Source: Fibrobacter intestinalis (GTDB lineage: Bacteria > Fibrobacterota > Fibrobacteria > Fibrobacterales > Fibrobacteraceae). From it: a DNA stretch of 40,007 bases. Within the stretch, counting starts at the first letter, position 1; the number at the start of each line of letters is the position of its first letter. Positions 13,265-22,004 of this stretch are shown here, piece by piece. The DNA lies in the NCBI RefSeq assembly GCF_900167415.1, contig NZ_FUWU01000028.1, positions 1 through 40,007 of the forward strand. Reading direction: 5' to 3'. The position numbers and the translations under genes are program-made. A model generated the notes under the pieces. The model saw nothing but the letters and a program-made list of their open reading frames with translations, was not told the origin of the DNA and did no database searches.

Positions 13265-16165
13265 ATGACTACCTCCTCTAAACGCCCTCATTTGGAACAA
13301 CAAAAAAACGCACAAAGTTCGCGAATGAACTCCATTATCAGCTTGAACGGCGAATGGGATGTCTTATTCGACACGGAAGATTCGGGCATCATCAATCGCT
13401 GGTATGCGACCTATCCGGCAGGCACGCAAACAATCCAGGTGCCGTGCATTTGGGAAAAATATTTCAGCAAGATGTCCTTGACGCAGGACGCCGCCTACTA
13501 TTTCAAGCATTTCACTCTGGACGCCAAGCAGACCGCCAAGCGGGTATTCCTCCGTTTTGAACGCATTTCCATGCACGCCGTATTCTGGCTCAACGGCAAA
13601 TACCTCGGTTCCCATTTCGGCGCCTACACCTCTTGCCTCCTCGACCTTTCCAAAGCGATAAAGATCGGAGAAGACAACGTTCTTTGCGTTCGCGTAGCCA
13701 ACATGGGTTCCGCCAACAGCCGCATCGACTTGGGCAGAGAAAGCAAGGATGGCGCCGACGACCGCTTCGTTCGGCCCTCGGAAATGCCCGTCGGACTTCC
13801 TTGGACGGAATATCCGTTCGGAGGCATCTACGGGAACGTGGACCTGATTCTCGGCGGAGCGGCCTTTATTTCCAACGTCCAACTGGAACCGGACCTCGAC
13901 GAAGAACGCGTAACCGTCGATGTTTCCTTTAACAATCCCCGCGGATTTTCCACACGGCTCCGCATCCTGATGCGCAATCCCCGCGGCGAAGTCTGCGAAC
14001 AAATCAAAGAGCTGAAACTGGAAAAGGAAAACGCCTCCAGCCGATTCGCCCTCAAAATCAACAACTTGAAAAAGAACAAAGATATTTGGGGTCTCTCCTC
14101 TCCAAAGCTGTTCACCCTGGAACTCCAGCTGGAAGCCAAAGGAAAAAACAAGGGCGAAGTCGAGCATTCCTTCTCCGTTGTCAAGACTTTCGCCTTCCGC
14201 AAATTCGACTGCATCAAGGGCGACTTCTACCTCAACGACTCCATTATCAAGATTCAGGGAGTCAGCTATTCCCAGCACTGGAGCGAAGGCGGACTCTGGA
14301 ATGCGAACCCGGCAAAGCTTTTCAAGGATCTTGAAGCCATTCAAAAAGCGGGATTCAACGCCATCCGTTCCAACGGAGCACCGCTCAGCAACGAAGCTCT
14401 GGACATTTGCGATCAACTGGGGCTATTGGTTTTTCAGGAATTTCCCATTCACACGATGCGTTCCACCCCCCGCGGTCTCGACGAGGTCTATCGCCTCATC
14501 GCCGAACTCGTGTCCGAACAGAAGCACCACCCCTGCATTGTCGCTTGGATTCTCGGTTCCGAAAACGGCCCCCTGGTTTTGGAAAACGGAAACAAGCTTT
14601 TGAACGCCGTGGACAATTACGACAAGTGCCGCCCCATCATCAGCAACCTGAACTGCGTATTCCTTTCAAACGAAGAGGAATTCCGCAAAGATACCGGCAA
14701 ACTGATGGGCGTCACCAACGAAAAAATTTTGCTGTATTCTTCGCACCGGATGCACTTGCGCATGAGTCCGAACGCCGCCCTGACGGATTTTCTCGCCCAC
14801 TATTGCGACAAGAGCGCGATTGACGACGAAAGCGAGATTTCCATTCCGGACACTACCTTGGGCAATTCGCAATTCCAGGATGAATACGCAAATTTTGTAA
14901 ACGACACGAACGGCAAGATTCTGGTGACATTCAAGAACCACTCGATTCTTCCGGCAAAGCCGACCGATATCAAAGGCCCACGAAGCCTAAAAAACAGCAA
15001 GGCCATTCGGCTGCTCTTCAAGCAGGTCGAAACCTTTGTCGCCGACAAGAATCTCTCCATCTGGAAGGACTTCAGTGCGTTCAACGCCGATGCCAAAAGG
15101 CTCGCGACGCAGAGCAAGCTCACGCAGATAGCCGCCCTCCAGAGCAACCCGCTCGTTTCCGGATTTATGCTGGATCAATGGGCGGACTTCGGCACGGATT
15201 TCAGCGGCCTAGTCGATGAAAATCGCGGTTCCAAAAATCTGGAAGCCTTTGCCCAAGCGCTCACCGTTCCCACACGGCTCCTCGTGACGGGTTTTGAACC
15301 GGTCAGCGCTCCCCAGACCGAAATTTCGTTCCAGCTCGCCTTGCTGAACCACGCCCGCCTCGAAGATGTCGAAATTGAAATTGCGATTGTCGATGCGGAC
15401 GGCAAAAAAGTTTCCAGCAACAAGCAGAAAGCGAAAGGCCAGACGAGCTTGACCCCGCTCGGAACTTTCACGACGGTCGCCCCGAAAAAACCGGGAACTT
15501 ACCAGCTGAAACTGACTCTCCTTTCCCGCGGGGAAACCATCAGCGAGACCACGGAAAACATGCTTGTTCTCGAAGATGCCGACGTACAGAGCGCCATGTC
15601 TCAAGTCTGCTTCCTCGACAACTGCGGAGAAACTTCTGCGGACGCAAAGGCTGCTCTTGCCGGACCGGAAAAAATCATTTTCACGGCGAGTCTGAGTTCC
15701 TGGAACGACGACGTTTTGAACAAAATCGTGGAGCTTACCCGCGAGGGCGGTAAAACGCTCTTCCTTTCGGATTTGAACCCGGAAGATATCGAGACGTTCA
15801 ATTCCAGCCACCACTTTTCGCAGACGATCGATTCCCACTTTACAACAGGTGCGAACGGAATTTCCGTACATTATCTCGTCAATAACTCCGAACTGCTTTC
15901 GGAATTTGCCGGCCACCAGATTTTGGACGATCTCGCCTCGTCGGTCATTCCGAGCATTTCTCTGACGGAATTGCCGGACGCCAAAGTCCTCGCGCGCTCG
16001 GTTTCGATTGCCGACGGTGAATTGAAAACAGGCGTCGATTTGCAAATTATTCCTTTTGGAAAGGGGCGCATCGTATTCAATCAGCTCAACCTGTTCGAAG
16101 GCCTGGAGACCAATCCCCTTGCCGACCGGGTATTTACAAAGCTGGTCCAGATGCTCGTCCGATAA
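13265..16165 (+). CDS. Divergent glycoside hydrolase family 2 protein
   Basis: A 966-residue protein with GH2 architecture and no signal peptide, so probably cytoplasmic. Sugar-binding jelly roll at about 20-195 (SLNGEWDVLFD, AAYYFKHFTL, RVFLRFERISMHAVFWLNGKYLGSH, WTEYPFGGIYGNVDL); Ig-like domain about 200-310; TIM barrel about 310-640 (FYLNDSIIKIQGVSYSQHW, IQKAGFNAIRSNGAPLS, LLVFQEFPIH). The putative acid/base is E433 in AWILGSENG, where most GH2 enzymes have NE. The usual nucleophile motif (E-F/Y-G) is not seen: the matching stretch reads KILVTFKNHS. SGFMLDQWADFGTDFSGLVDENR closes the barrel. A C-terminal amidotransferase-like domain follows (GKGRIVFNQLNLFEG). Activity (galactosidase, glucuronidase or none) cannot be assigned. 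Start at 13265 because AAGGA lies 6 nt upstream. Confidence 0.85.
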   Translation: MTTSSKRPHLEQQKNAQSSRMNSIISLNGEWDVLFDTEDSGIINRWYATYPAGTQTIQVPCIWEKYFSKMSLTQDAAYYFKHFTLDAKQTAKRVFLRFERISMHAVFWLNGKYLGSHFGAYTSCLLDLSKAIKIGEDNVLCVRVANMGSANSRIDLGRESKDGADDRFVRPSEMPVGLPWTEYPFGGIYGNVDLILGGAAFISNVQLEPDLDEERVTVDVSFNNPRGFSTRLRILMRNPRGEVCEQIKELKLEKENASSRFALKINNLKKNKDIWGLSSPKLFTLELQLEAKGKNKGEVEHSFSVVKTFAFRKFDCIKGDFYLNDSIIKIQGVSYSQHWSEGGLWNANPAKLFKDLEAIQKAGFNAIRSNGAPLSNEALDICDQLGLLVFQEFPIHTMRSTPRGLDEVYRLIAELVSEQKHHPCIVAWILGSENGPLVLENGNKLLNAVDNYDKCRPIISNLNCVFLSNEEEFRKDTGKLMGVTNEKILLYSSHRMHLRMSPNAALTDFLAHYCDKSAIDDESEISIPDTTLGNSQFQDEYANFVNDTNGKILVTFKNHSILPAKPTDIKGPRSLKNSKAIRLLFKQVETFVADKNLSIWKDFSAFNADAKRLATQSKLTQIAALQSNPLVSGFMLDQWADFGTDFSGLVDENRGSKNLEAFAQALTVPTRLLVTGFEPVSAPQTEISFQLALLNHARLEDVEIEIAIVDADGKKVSSNKQKAKGQTSLTPLGTFTTVAPKKPGTYQLKLTLLSRGETISETTENMLVLEDADVQSAMSQVCFLDNCGETSADAKAALAGPEKIIFTASLSSWNDDVLNKIVELTREGGKTLFLSDLNPEDIETFNSSHHFSQTIDSHFTTGANGISVHYLVNNSELLSEFAGHQILDDLASSVIPSISLTELPDAKVLARSVSIADGELKTGVDLQIIPFGKGRIVFNQLNLFEGLETNPLADRVFTKLVQMLVR

Positions 16166-16185
16166 TCGCGATTCGATTCAGAATG

Positions 16186-16214
16186 ACGCCGTGGAAAAAT
16201 CCATGGCGTTTTTT
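16186..16214 (+). terminator. Rho-independent terminator of the GH2 gene
   Basis: ACGCCGTGGA, loop AAAA, TCCATGGCGT (one G-T pair), then six T, 20 bp after the stop. Confidence 0.85.
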
Positions 16215-16303
16215 GTTCCCGCCGACAATGCAAAATCAAATCATTCCGGCTTTCCAAAACCCACTTCTCCGCAAAAATCCAAAAGTTCGCTCTTCAAGTT
16301 TTT

Positions 16304-16311
16304 TAAATTCT
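16304..16311 (+). promoter_or_regulatory. Putative -10 box of the RND-kinase operon
   Basis: TAAATTCT starts 14 nt before the ATG at 16318, with no ribosome site between, so transcription may start at or near the ATG. Confidence 0.3.
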
Positions 16312-16317
16312 CCCTAG

Positions 16318-18720
16318 ATGTTTTCCCTTTTGCAGAGAATTTTGCGCAGCGCGCTGAAACACCCGAAAGCGGTCCTTGCGGTGACTTTGGCGATAACCGT
16401 TCTTTCCATCTATCCCATTCGGAATTTGAAGTGGGAATTGCGCATGATTGACATGCTTCCGAATTCCTCGGAAGTCAAACAGGCCAATGCGATTGTCGAA
16501 CAGAATTTCGGCGGCTTCGGCTCTCTGGTCGCTATCATCACCTCCCCGGACAGCGCCCTGAACAACCGCCTGGTCCATGGGCTTGTTCAAGAGCTTCAAG
16601 ACAACCGGTTTGTCAATTTTATCGAATACGAACCCGAAAGCGAATTTTTTGAAAAGAACAAATTGCTCTATGCGCACACGTCGGATTTGCGCAAAATCCG
16701 GGACCGCATTTCCACATTGCAGACGCAATACAAACACGAAAAGAATCCGCTTTTCGTCAACCTTCTGGAAAGCGACAGCGCCCAAAAGAACCTTCGCGAT
16801 TCGATAGCCAAGGAAATCACCGACTCCCTTTCCCTTTTGCAATCCCAGAACGATTATTTGTCAAAATGGCGAAACGTCTATTCCAATGCCGACGGCACCA
16901 TCCGAATTGTGTGCGTATTTCCCAAAGAACGGGTTTCCGATCTTTCGGCATCGCGAAAGCTCACCCATATTGTCGAAGGAGCCTTTGAAAGCCTGCCCGA
17001 AAGCGACCACGCAAAGCTCTACATGACGGGAAATGTCTATAAGACGGCGCACGAAGGCTGGAAAATTCTGCCGGAAGCTCGATTCACCGGGATTCTTCTC
17101 GCCCTGATCCTCGCTTTCTTTTTCCTGTTCCGCTTTGCACGGCAGCCAGCGCTTTTCATTCTTTCGGTGATCCCCATCGCCCTGGTTTTTGTATGGACAT
17201 TGGCCGCCGCCTGGCTGCTCTTTGGACGCATCAACTTGTATTCCTTGATTCTCGCCGTGATACTGCCGGGCATTTCCTGCCGGGAAATCGTCCACTTGAT
17301 GACGCGCTTTGCCGAAGAACAGCGGAACGGTCTGGGATACGAGCTGAGCCTGGAAAGCGCACTTTTGGGAATCGGGCCGACCATCGCCGTATCGACTTTT
17401 TCGTTTGCCGCCGCTTTCCTCGGGCTTTCCTTTGTGCCTTTGGCCGGCATGCAGGAACTGGGCATTCTCGGAGCTATCGGTTCCATTCTCAACTGGTCGC
17501 TCTCGAGTCTGGTGTTTCCCGCCCTGATTGAACGGACCCGGCGCTACCGCCCCTTCCTTGTTTTTGGAAAATTCCACAGCCGAATGCGCGGTTTTAAAGA
17601 ACGCCCCTTTATCGGATTCAAAAAAGCGCTGCTTCCCGTCATCCTCCTCTCCCTGATCCTGCCCTGCCGAGGAATCTACCCGAAATTCGACTACGACTTT
17701 TCGCACATTATCTACAACCCGAACACCGCCACCGCCGACTCTCTACTAAAGCAAACCAATTACCTGCATTACGAGCCGATTGTCGCCATTCTTCCCAATG
17801 CCGCAGAAGCCCGTTCCTTTTACAACAAAATCCGCCGGGAACAGGAAAGCAATCCCGCGACGGGAATTCGGGCGGTCGCCATTTTCCAGAATTTGATTCC
17901 GTCGAACCAGCTGGAAAAAATCTCGCTCTTGAATGAAATTCGGGACGAAATCGATTTTGATATGCTCCGGCGCTTGAGCCCTGCGGACTCCCAAAAGATC
18001 ACCCAGCTGGAACGCCACTGGCAAATTTCCCCCATTCTCTACCAGGATTTGCCGCAGAACGTGCGCCGCGTATTCGGGGAAAACGACAAGAACCGCACGG
18101 AATACGCTTTCATCTTCCCGAATTTCAACGCTAACGACGGACTTGCCTGCCGCCGTCTTGCCAAAGAACTCGCTCCCTTCCCCTATCCCATGACTGGGAC
18201 AGCCCTCATCCGGGCTGATTTGCTGAACCGGACTCTCCCCCATTTCCACAAGACCATTCTGATCGGCATCGCCGGCGTATTCCTGCTGACCTTCCTCTTC
18301 TACAAAAAAATTTCCTTTTCGCTCTTTACCGTCATTTCGCCCGTCATCGCTTTTTTCTGGCTGCTCGGCCTTTTACGCTTGCTGGAAATTCCCATTTCCG
18401 CCTATAGCGCGCTCGCCTTCCCCATTCTGATTGGCATGAGCCTGGACGGATCCATCCAGCTTTGGAACTCGTATTTTGAACATTCCACGGGCAGCATCTA
18501 CTACGTTCTGCGGACAACCGGCGCGACTTGCTTCTTTGCGGAATTTTTAACCATCATCGTCCTTTTCGGGCTGTTCGTCTCTTCGCATCCGGGAATCCAC
18601 AAAATCGGCGTGATTTCCATCCTCGGCGGCATCTGCCTGATTCTTTCCCACCTTTTTGTTTTCCCTCTTCTTGCCGGCGCTCTGGACTGGCGTCGAATCC
18701 GCAGGAGAAACCTTCCATGA
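16318..18720 (+). CDS. RND-superfamily (MMPL-type) membrane transporter
   Basis: An 800-residue inner-membrane protein with two halves. Each half has one transmembrane helix, a large periplasmic loop and a block of about five helices: TM1 at 15-35, TM block at about 250-420 (GILLALILAFFFLFRF, ALFILSVIPIALVFVWTLAAAWLL, INLYSLILAVILPGIS), second TM at about 440-455, TM block at about 640-800. This matches MMPL/hopanoid-exporter-like RND proteins that move lipids or other hydrophobic molecules using the proton gradient. No fusion or outer-membrane partner gene is nearby, as usual for this branch. The substrate is unknown. The stop overlaps the aminotransferase ATG by 4 nt (ATGA), so the two are translationally coupled. 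There is no clear ribosome site; see the promoter entry. Confidence 0.88.
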   Translation: MFSLLQRILRSALKHPKAVLAVTLAITVLSIYPIRNLKWELRMIDMLPNSSEVKQANAIVEQNFGGFGSLVAIITSPDSALNNRLVHGLVQELQDNRFVNFIEYEPESEFFEKNKLLYAHTSDLRKIRDRISTLQTQYKHEKNPLFVNLLESDSAQKNLRDSIAKEITDSLSLLQSQNDYLSKWRNVYSNADGTIRIVCVFPKERVSDLSASRKLTHIVEGAFESLPESDHAKLYMTGNVYKTAHEGWKILPEARFTGILLALILAFFFLFRFARQPALFILSVIPIALVFVWTLAAAWLLFGRINLYSLILAVILPGISCREIVHLMTRFAEEQRNGLGYELSLESALLGIGPTIAVSTFSFAAAFLGLSFVPLAGMQELGILGAIGSILNWSLSSLVFPALIERTRRYRPFLVFGKFHSRMRGFKERPFIGFKKALLPVILLSLILPCRGIYPKFDYDFSHIIYNPNTATADSLLKQTNYLHYEPIVAILPNAAEARSFYNKIRREQESNPATGIRAVAIFQNLIPSNQLEKISLLNEIRDEIDFDMLRRLSPADSQKITQLERHWQISPILYQDLPQNVRRVFGENDKNRTEYAFIFPNFNANDGLACRRLAKELAPFPYPMTGTALIRADLLNRTLPHFHKTILIGIAGVFLLTFLFYKKISFSLFTVISPVIAFFWLLGLLRLLEIPISAYSALAFPILIGMSLDGSIQLWNSYFEHSTGSIYYVLRTTGATCFFAEFLTIIVLFGLFVSSHPGIHKIGVISILGGICLILSHLFVFPLLAGALDWRRIRRRNLP

Positions 18721-19916
18721 AAAATCCGTCTCTACGCATTCAAAACATCGCGCCTTCGCTCACCGTCGCCGTCGATTCCCTCGCCAAAAAATTAAAAGCG
18801 GAAGGCAAGGACATCATTTCCCTGGGAGCAGGCGAACCCGACTGGGACACTCCCGAAGAAATCTGTTCCAAAGCCAAGGCCGCTATCGACGAACGAAAGA
18901 CCCGCTACTCGGCCCCCCAAGGGATTTTAAGCGTCCGAAAAGCCGTCGCCCAAAAACTGCGAGAGCAAAATGGCATCGAATACGCTCCTGAACAAATCGT
19001 TCTCACCAGCGGGGCGAAGCACGCCGTGTTCAATTCCCTGCTCGCCATCGTCAATCCCGGCGACGAGGTCATCATTCCAGAGCCCTACTGGGTGACCTAC
19101 CCGGAACTGGTGAAGCTTTTAGGCGGCACTCCCGTCATCATCCATACCCAAGAGGAAGACGATTTTCAAATGACGGCGCGGGCATTCCAAGAAGCCATTA
19201 CCCCTCGGACAAAAGCACTCATCCTGAACAACCCGACCAATCCGACGGGCACGCTCTACGCCGAAAAGAATCTTGCCGAAATCGCAGAAGTCATCGTCCA
19301 GAACGATCTTTACGCGGTCTCCGACGAAATCTACGAACACTTTTCTTACAGCGACAATTTCCAGTTCAAAAGCCTCGCCGCCTTTCCGGGAATGGCCGAA
19401 CGCACTCTTGTGATAAACGGGCTTTCCAAATCCCATTGCATGACCGGCTGGAGAATCGGCTACGTCGCCGCGCCCCCCCAAATCGCCGCCCTGATCGCCA
19501 AAGCGCAAGGGCAGACGACCCACCATCCATCGAACATCGCCCAATACGCCGCCGAAGAAGCCTTGCAGATGCCGCTGCATTTTGTACAGCGGATGCGGGA
19601 CGAGTTCAAGCGGAGAAGGGATTTTCTCTACGGTAAAATTTCACAGATTCCGGGAGTTCGCGTCCGCATTCCTCAAGGGGCGTTCTACCTGTTCGCAAAT
19701 ATCAGCGGACTGTTGGGAAAAACGACTCCGGACGGGAAAACTTTGACGAATTCCGTCGAGTTCTGCACCTACCTGCTCGAATCCGTCGGACTCGCCATCG
19801 TTCCGGGCAGCGCTTTCGGGCGAGACGGCTATGTGCGCTTTTCCTATGCGGCTTCTCAACAGGAACTCTCTTCCGCAGCGGATCGTTTTGAAAAAGGGGT
19901 CCGCGCGCTCCGCTAA
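18717..19916 (+). CDS. Class I PLP-dependent aminotransferase (aspartate/prephenate type)
   Basis: A 399-residue cytoplasmic fold-type I aminotransferase, probably aspartate aminotransferase of the Ib subgroup that may also use prephenate. Landmarks: SLGAGEPDWDTP near 35, TRYSAPQGILSVRKAVA, NPGDEVIIPEPYWVTYPE, NNPTNPTGTLY (about 171-181), DEIYEHF (from 203), the PLP lysine K238 in INGLSKSHCMTGWRIGY, and GRDGYVRFSYA near the C-terminus with the substrate carboxylate-binding Arg. Length is normal. It starts in the stop of the RND gene (ATGA) and ends 3 bp before the FHA-ABC gene. The metabolic gene inside a transporter-kinase cluster has no obvious functional link to it. Symbol withheld because aspC and related enzymes cannot be separated by eye. 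Confidence 0.93.
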   Translation: MKNPSLRIQNIAPSLTVAVDSLAKKLKAEGKDIISLGAGEPDWDTPEEICSKAKAAIDERKTRYSAPQGILSVRKAVAQKLREQNGIEYAPEQIVLTSGAKHAVFNSLLAIVNPGDEVIIPEPYWVTYPELVKLLGGTPVIIHTQEEDDFQMTARAFQEAITPRTKALILNNPTNPTGTLYAEKNLAEIAEVIVQNDLYAVSDEIYEHFSYSDNFQFKSLAAFPGMAERTLVINGLSKSHCMTGWRIGYVAAPPQIAALIAKAQGQTTHHPSNIAQYAAEEALQMPLHFVQRMRDEFKRRRDFLYGKISQIPGVRVRIPQGAFYLFANISGLLGKTTPDGKTLTNSVEFCTYLLESVGLAIVPGSAFGRDGYVRFSYAASQQELSSAADRFEKGVRALR

Positions 19917-19919
19917 TCC

Positions 19920-22004
19920 ATGCCCTCCACGTTTTTTGTACGAAAAATTTCTCCCGCGGCGCCCTTCCTCATCGGGCGGGGCAAAGGCGTGGACTTCGCA
20001 CTGAAAGACGCTTCCGTTTCCAGGCATCACGCCAAAATCGAATACTCCGAAGGGCATTGGATTTTCACCAATCTGAGTCAAACTTCGGGCACCATTCACG
20101 ACGGAAAAGAGATTGCAGAAAAAATCATCGAAGACGGCGACGTTTTTATCCTGGGTCTGCAACAGCTGCGTTTTTCCCTGAAGCAGGACGAACTCTACCT
20201 TTCGCACGTCCGCTGCATCGAAGACGTTCCCGCCATTCCGCTTTCCGAAAATTCGCCGATAATCCTCGGGCGCGGGGAAAACGACGAACTGCCCGGAACA
20301 ATTCTTCACCCCGCCTGTCCACGCTTCCTCGCCAAAGCCGAACTTTGCCAGGACCGTTTAAAACTGACATTCGTCCACGAACGCTTTCGGCGCACCCAGC
20401 TTCTTGAAAACAACGAGACGCTGAAACTCCCTTGGTGCCTGCTCGAATTTCGGGACAAAAAACTCTACCTGCACCAAAAAGATTCCGGATTTTCTTTAAC
20501 CGTCCACGGTGTTTCCGTTATCCTTTCTCAAAAACAGATTCTGCAAGATATCCAGTTCAACCTTCCCGCAGGGCAAATTCTTTCGGTAGTCGGATTGAGC
20601 GGTCAAGGGAAAAGCACCTTGCTCGAACTGCTCACCGGGAAAATCAAAAAGTCCTCGGGCACTATCGTTCTTGACGGATTGGATTACGAACAGACCGATG
20701 TCCGCAGGGAAATCGCCTACCTGCCGCAGGAACCGCTTTTGCGAAAATCGCTGACCGTCATGGAAACGCTCCGCCTTTCGGCCCGCATATTCCTGCCCAA
20801 AGACTATTCAGCAGAAGAAACCGAAAAGCGTGCGCGCAAGCTTTTGAAGCTGCTGCACATCTCCCCTTTGGAAAACAGCCGGATCGCCGTTCTTTCGGGC
20901 GGCGAAAAAAAGCGGGTCGCTTTGGCGGCACAACTGATGCATTCGCCCGGCATCATCCTTCTGGACGAACCGCTTTCCGGTCTGGATCCCCTGAACGCCC
21001 GGCATCTCTGCAACCATTTCAAGGATCTGGCGGCCAAAGGGCACACGATTGTCCTGACGACGCATAGTTACGAAGCCCTGCATATTTCCGACAAAGTCCT
21101 TCTGATTCATCAAGGGAAAATGGGATTTTACGGCACACCCCAGGATGCGTTCCGCTACTTCAACACGGAAACTCCAGAAGGAATCCTCGAAACCCTTTCC
21201 GATAAAACAAACAGCAGCTGGCAAGATTCCGGGCGAGAAACTGCCACCCAGCTTCCCGAAGTATTTCCGCGTTCTTTTTTTCCGAGGATTCCCCGCAAAA
21301 ATTCTTTTTTCTATTTCTGGAAAATTTCATTTTTGGAATGGTTCCGGGACTTGGGCAAAACCCTTTCGCTCGTCCTGCAACCGATTCTTATCGGCATTCT
21401 GCTCGCCTTGATTTTTTCCGACAATTCTTCGCTGTGGGTTGCCGCATTCGCCCTGATTCTTTGCGCCAACTGGTTCGCCCTGTCGCTTTCCGTCCGGGAA
21501 ATCGTTCAGGAAAAAGCGCTGCTCCTCGAAGAATTCCGAAAAGGCACTTCCCCCTTTTCCGTTCTCGCATCCAAACTTCTGTTCACTTCGTTTTTCGCCC
21601 TGATGGAAACCGCCATCACCTTTGCCTTTCTCGGTCAAAATATCGGCGTCGCCCCCAGCCTGTGGCTCTTCGCCGCTTTAGCCGCCACAGTGCTTCCCGC
21701 AGCGTCGGCAGGCCTTCTGCTCAGCTCTTTCGCCAAAAATCCCGGACAGGCGAACGCCTTCCTGCCTTTAATCATCCTCCCGCAAATCGCCCTTTCCGGA
21801 GCGCTTGTTCCCAAAGACCAGACCAGCGTCGTGGCGCAATACCTTTCCCAAGCGATTTGGACGAGCTATGATCAGTCCGCGATGCAAAGCATCTTTACCG
21901 GCCAAACTCCGGATGTTATCGACCTTATCGTCCCCACCGCTATCGCATTCTTAATTTATATTGTATCCATCCTTGCGTTAGAAACCATGAAGAAAGCAAA
22001 ATGA
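19920..22004 (+). CDS. FHA-domain ABC exporter (ATPase fused to ABC-2 permease), Rv1747-like
   Basis: A 694-residue half-transporter. FHA domain 1 at about 15-88 keeps the phosphothreonine-binding residues (R20 in IGRGKG, S34 and H37 in SVSRHHAKI). A second FHA-like domain at about 105-180 keeps LGRG but has lost the SxxH motif. The ABC ATPase spans about 195-420: Walker A GLSGQGKS (225-232), Q-loop YLPQEP, signature LSGGEKKR (325-332), Walker B IILLDEP (345-351), and H-loop histidine in TTHSYEA. The membrane part at about 470-694 is ABC-2 type with six helices (LGKTLSLVLQPILIGILLALIF and others). Mycobacterial Rv1747 has the same FHA-FHA-ATPase-permease order and is controlled by kinase PknF. 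The 4-nt overlap with the kinase gene suggests the same pairing. Substrate unknown. Confidence 0.92.
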   Translation: MPSTFFVRKISPAAPFLIGRGKGVDFALKDASVSRHHAKIEYSEGHWIFTNLSQTSGTIHDGKEIAEKIIEDGDVFILGLQQLRFSLKQDELYLSHVRCIEDVPAIPLSENSPIILGRGENDELPGTILHPACPRFLAKAELCQDRLKLTFVHERFRRTQLLENNETLKLPWCLLEFRDKKLYLHQKDSGFSLTVHGVSVILSQKQILQDIQFNLPAGQILSVVGLSGQGKSTLLELLTGKIKKSSGTIVLDGLDYEQTDVRREIAYLPQEPLLRKSLTVMETLRLSARIFLPKDYSAEETEKRARKLLKLLHISPLENSRIAVLSGGEKKRVALAAQLMHSPGIILLDEPLSGLDPLNARHLCNHFKDLAAKGHTIVLTTHSYEALHISDKVLLIHQGKMGFYGTPQDAFRYFNTETPEGILETLSDKTNSSWQDSGRETATQLPEVFPRSFFPRIPRKNSFFYFWKISFLEWFRDLGKTLSLVLQPILIGILLALIFSDNSSLWVAAFALILCANWFALSLSVREIVQEKALLLEEFRKGTSPFSVLASKLLFTSFFALMETAITFAFLGQNIGVAPSLWLFAALAATVLPAASAGLLLSSFAKNPGQANAFLPLIILPQIALSGALVPKDQTSVVAQYLSQAIWTSYDQSAMQSIFTGQTPDVIDLIVPTAIAFLIYIVSILALETMKKAK

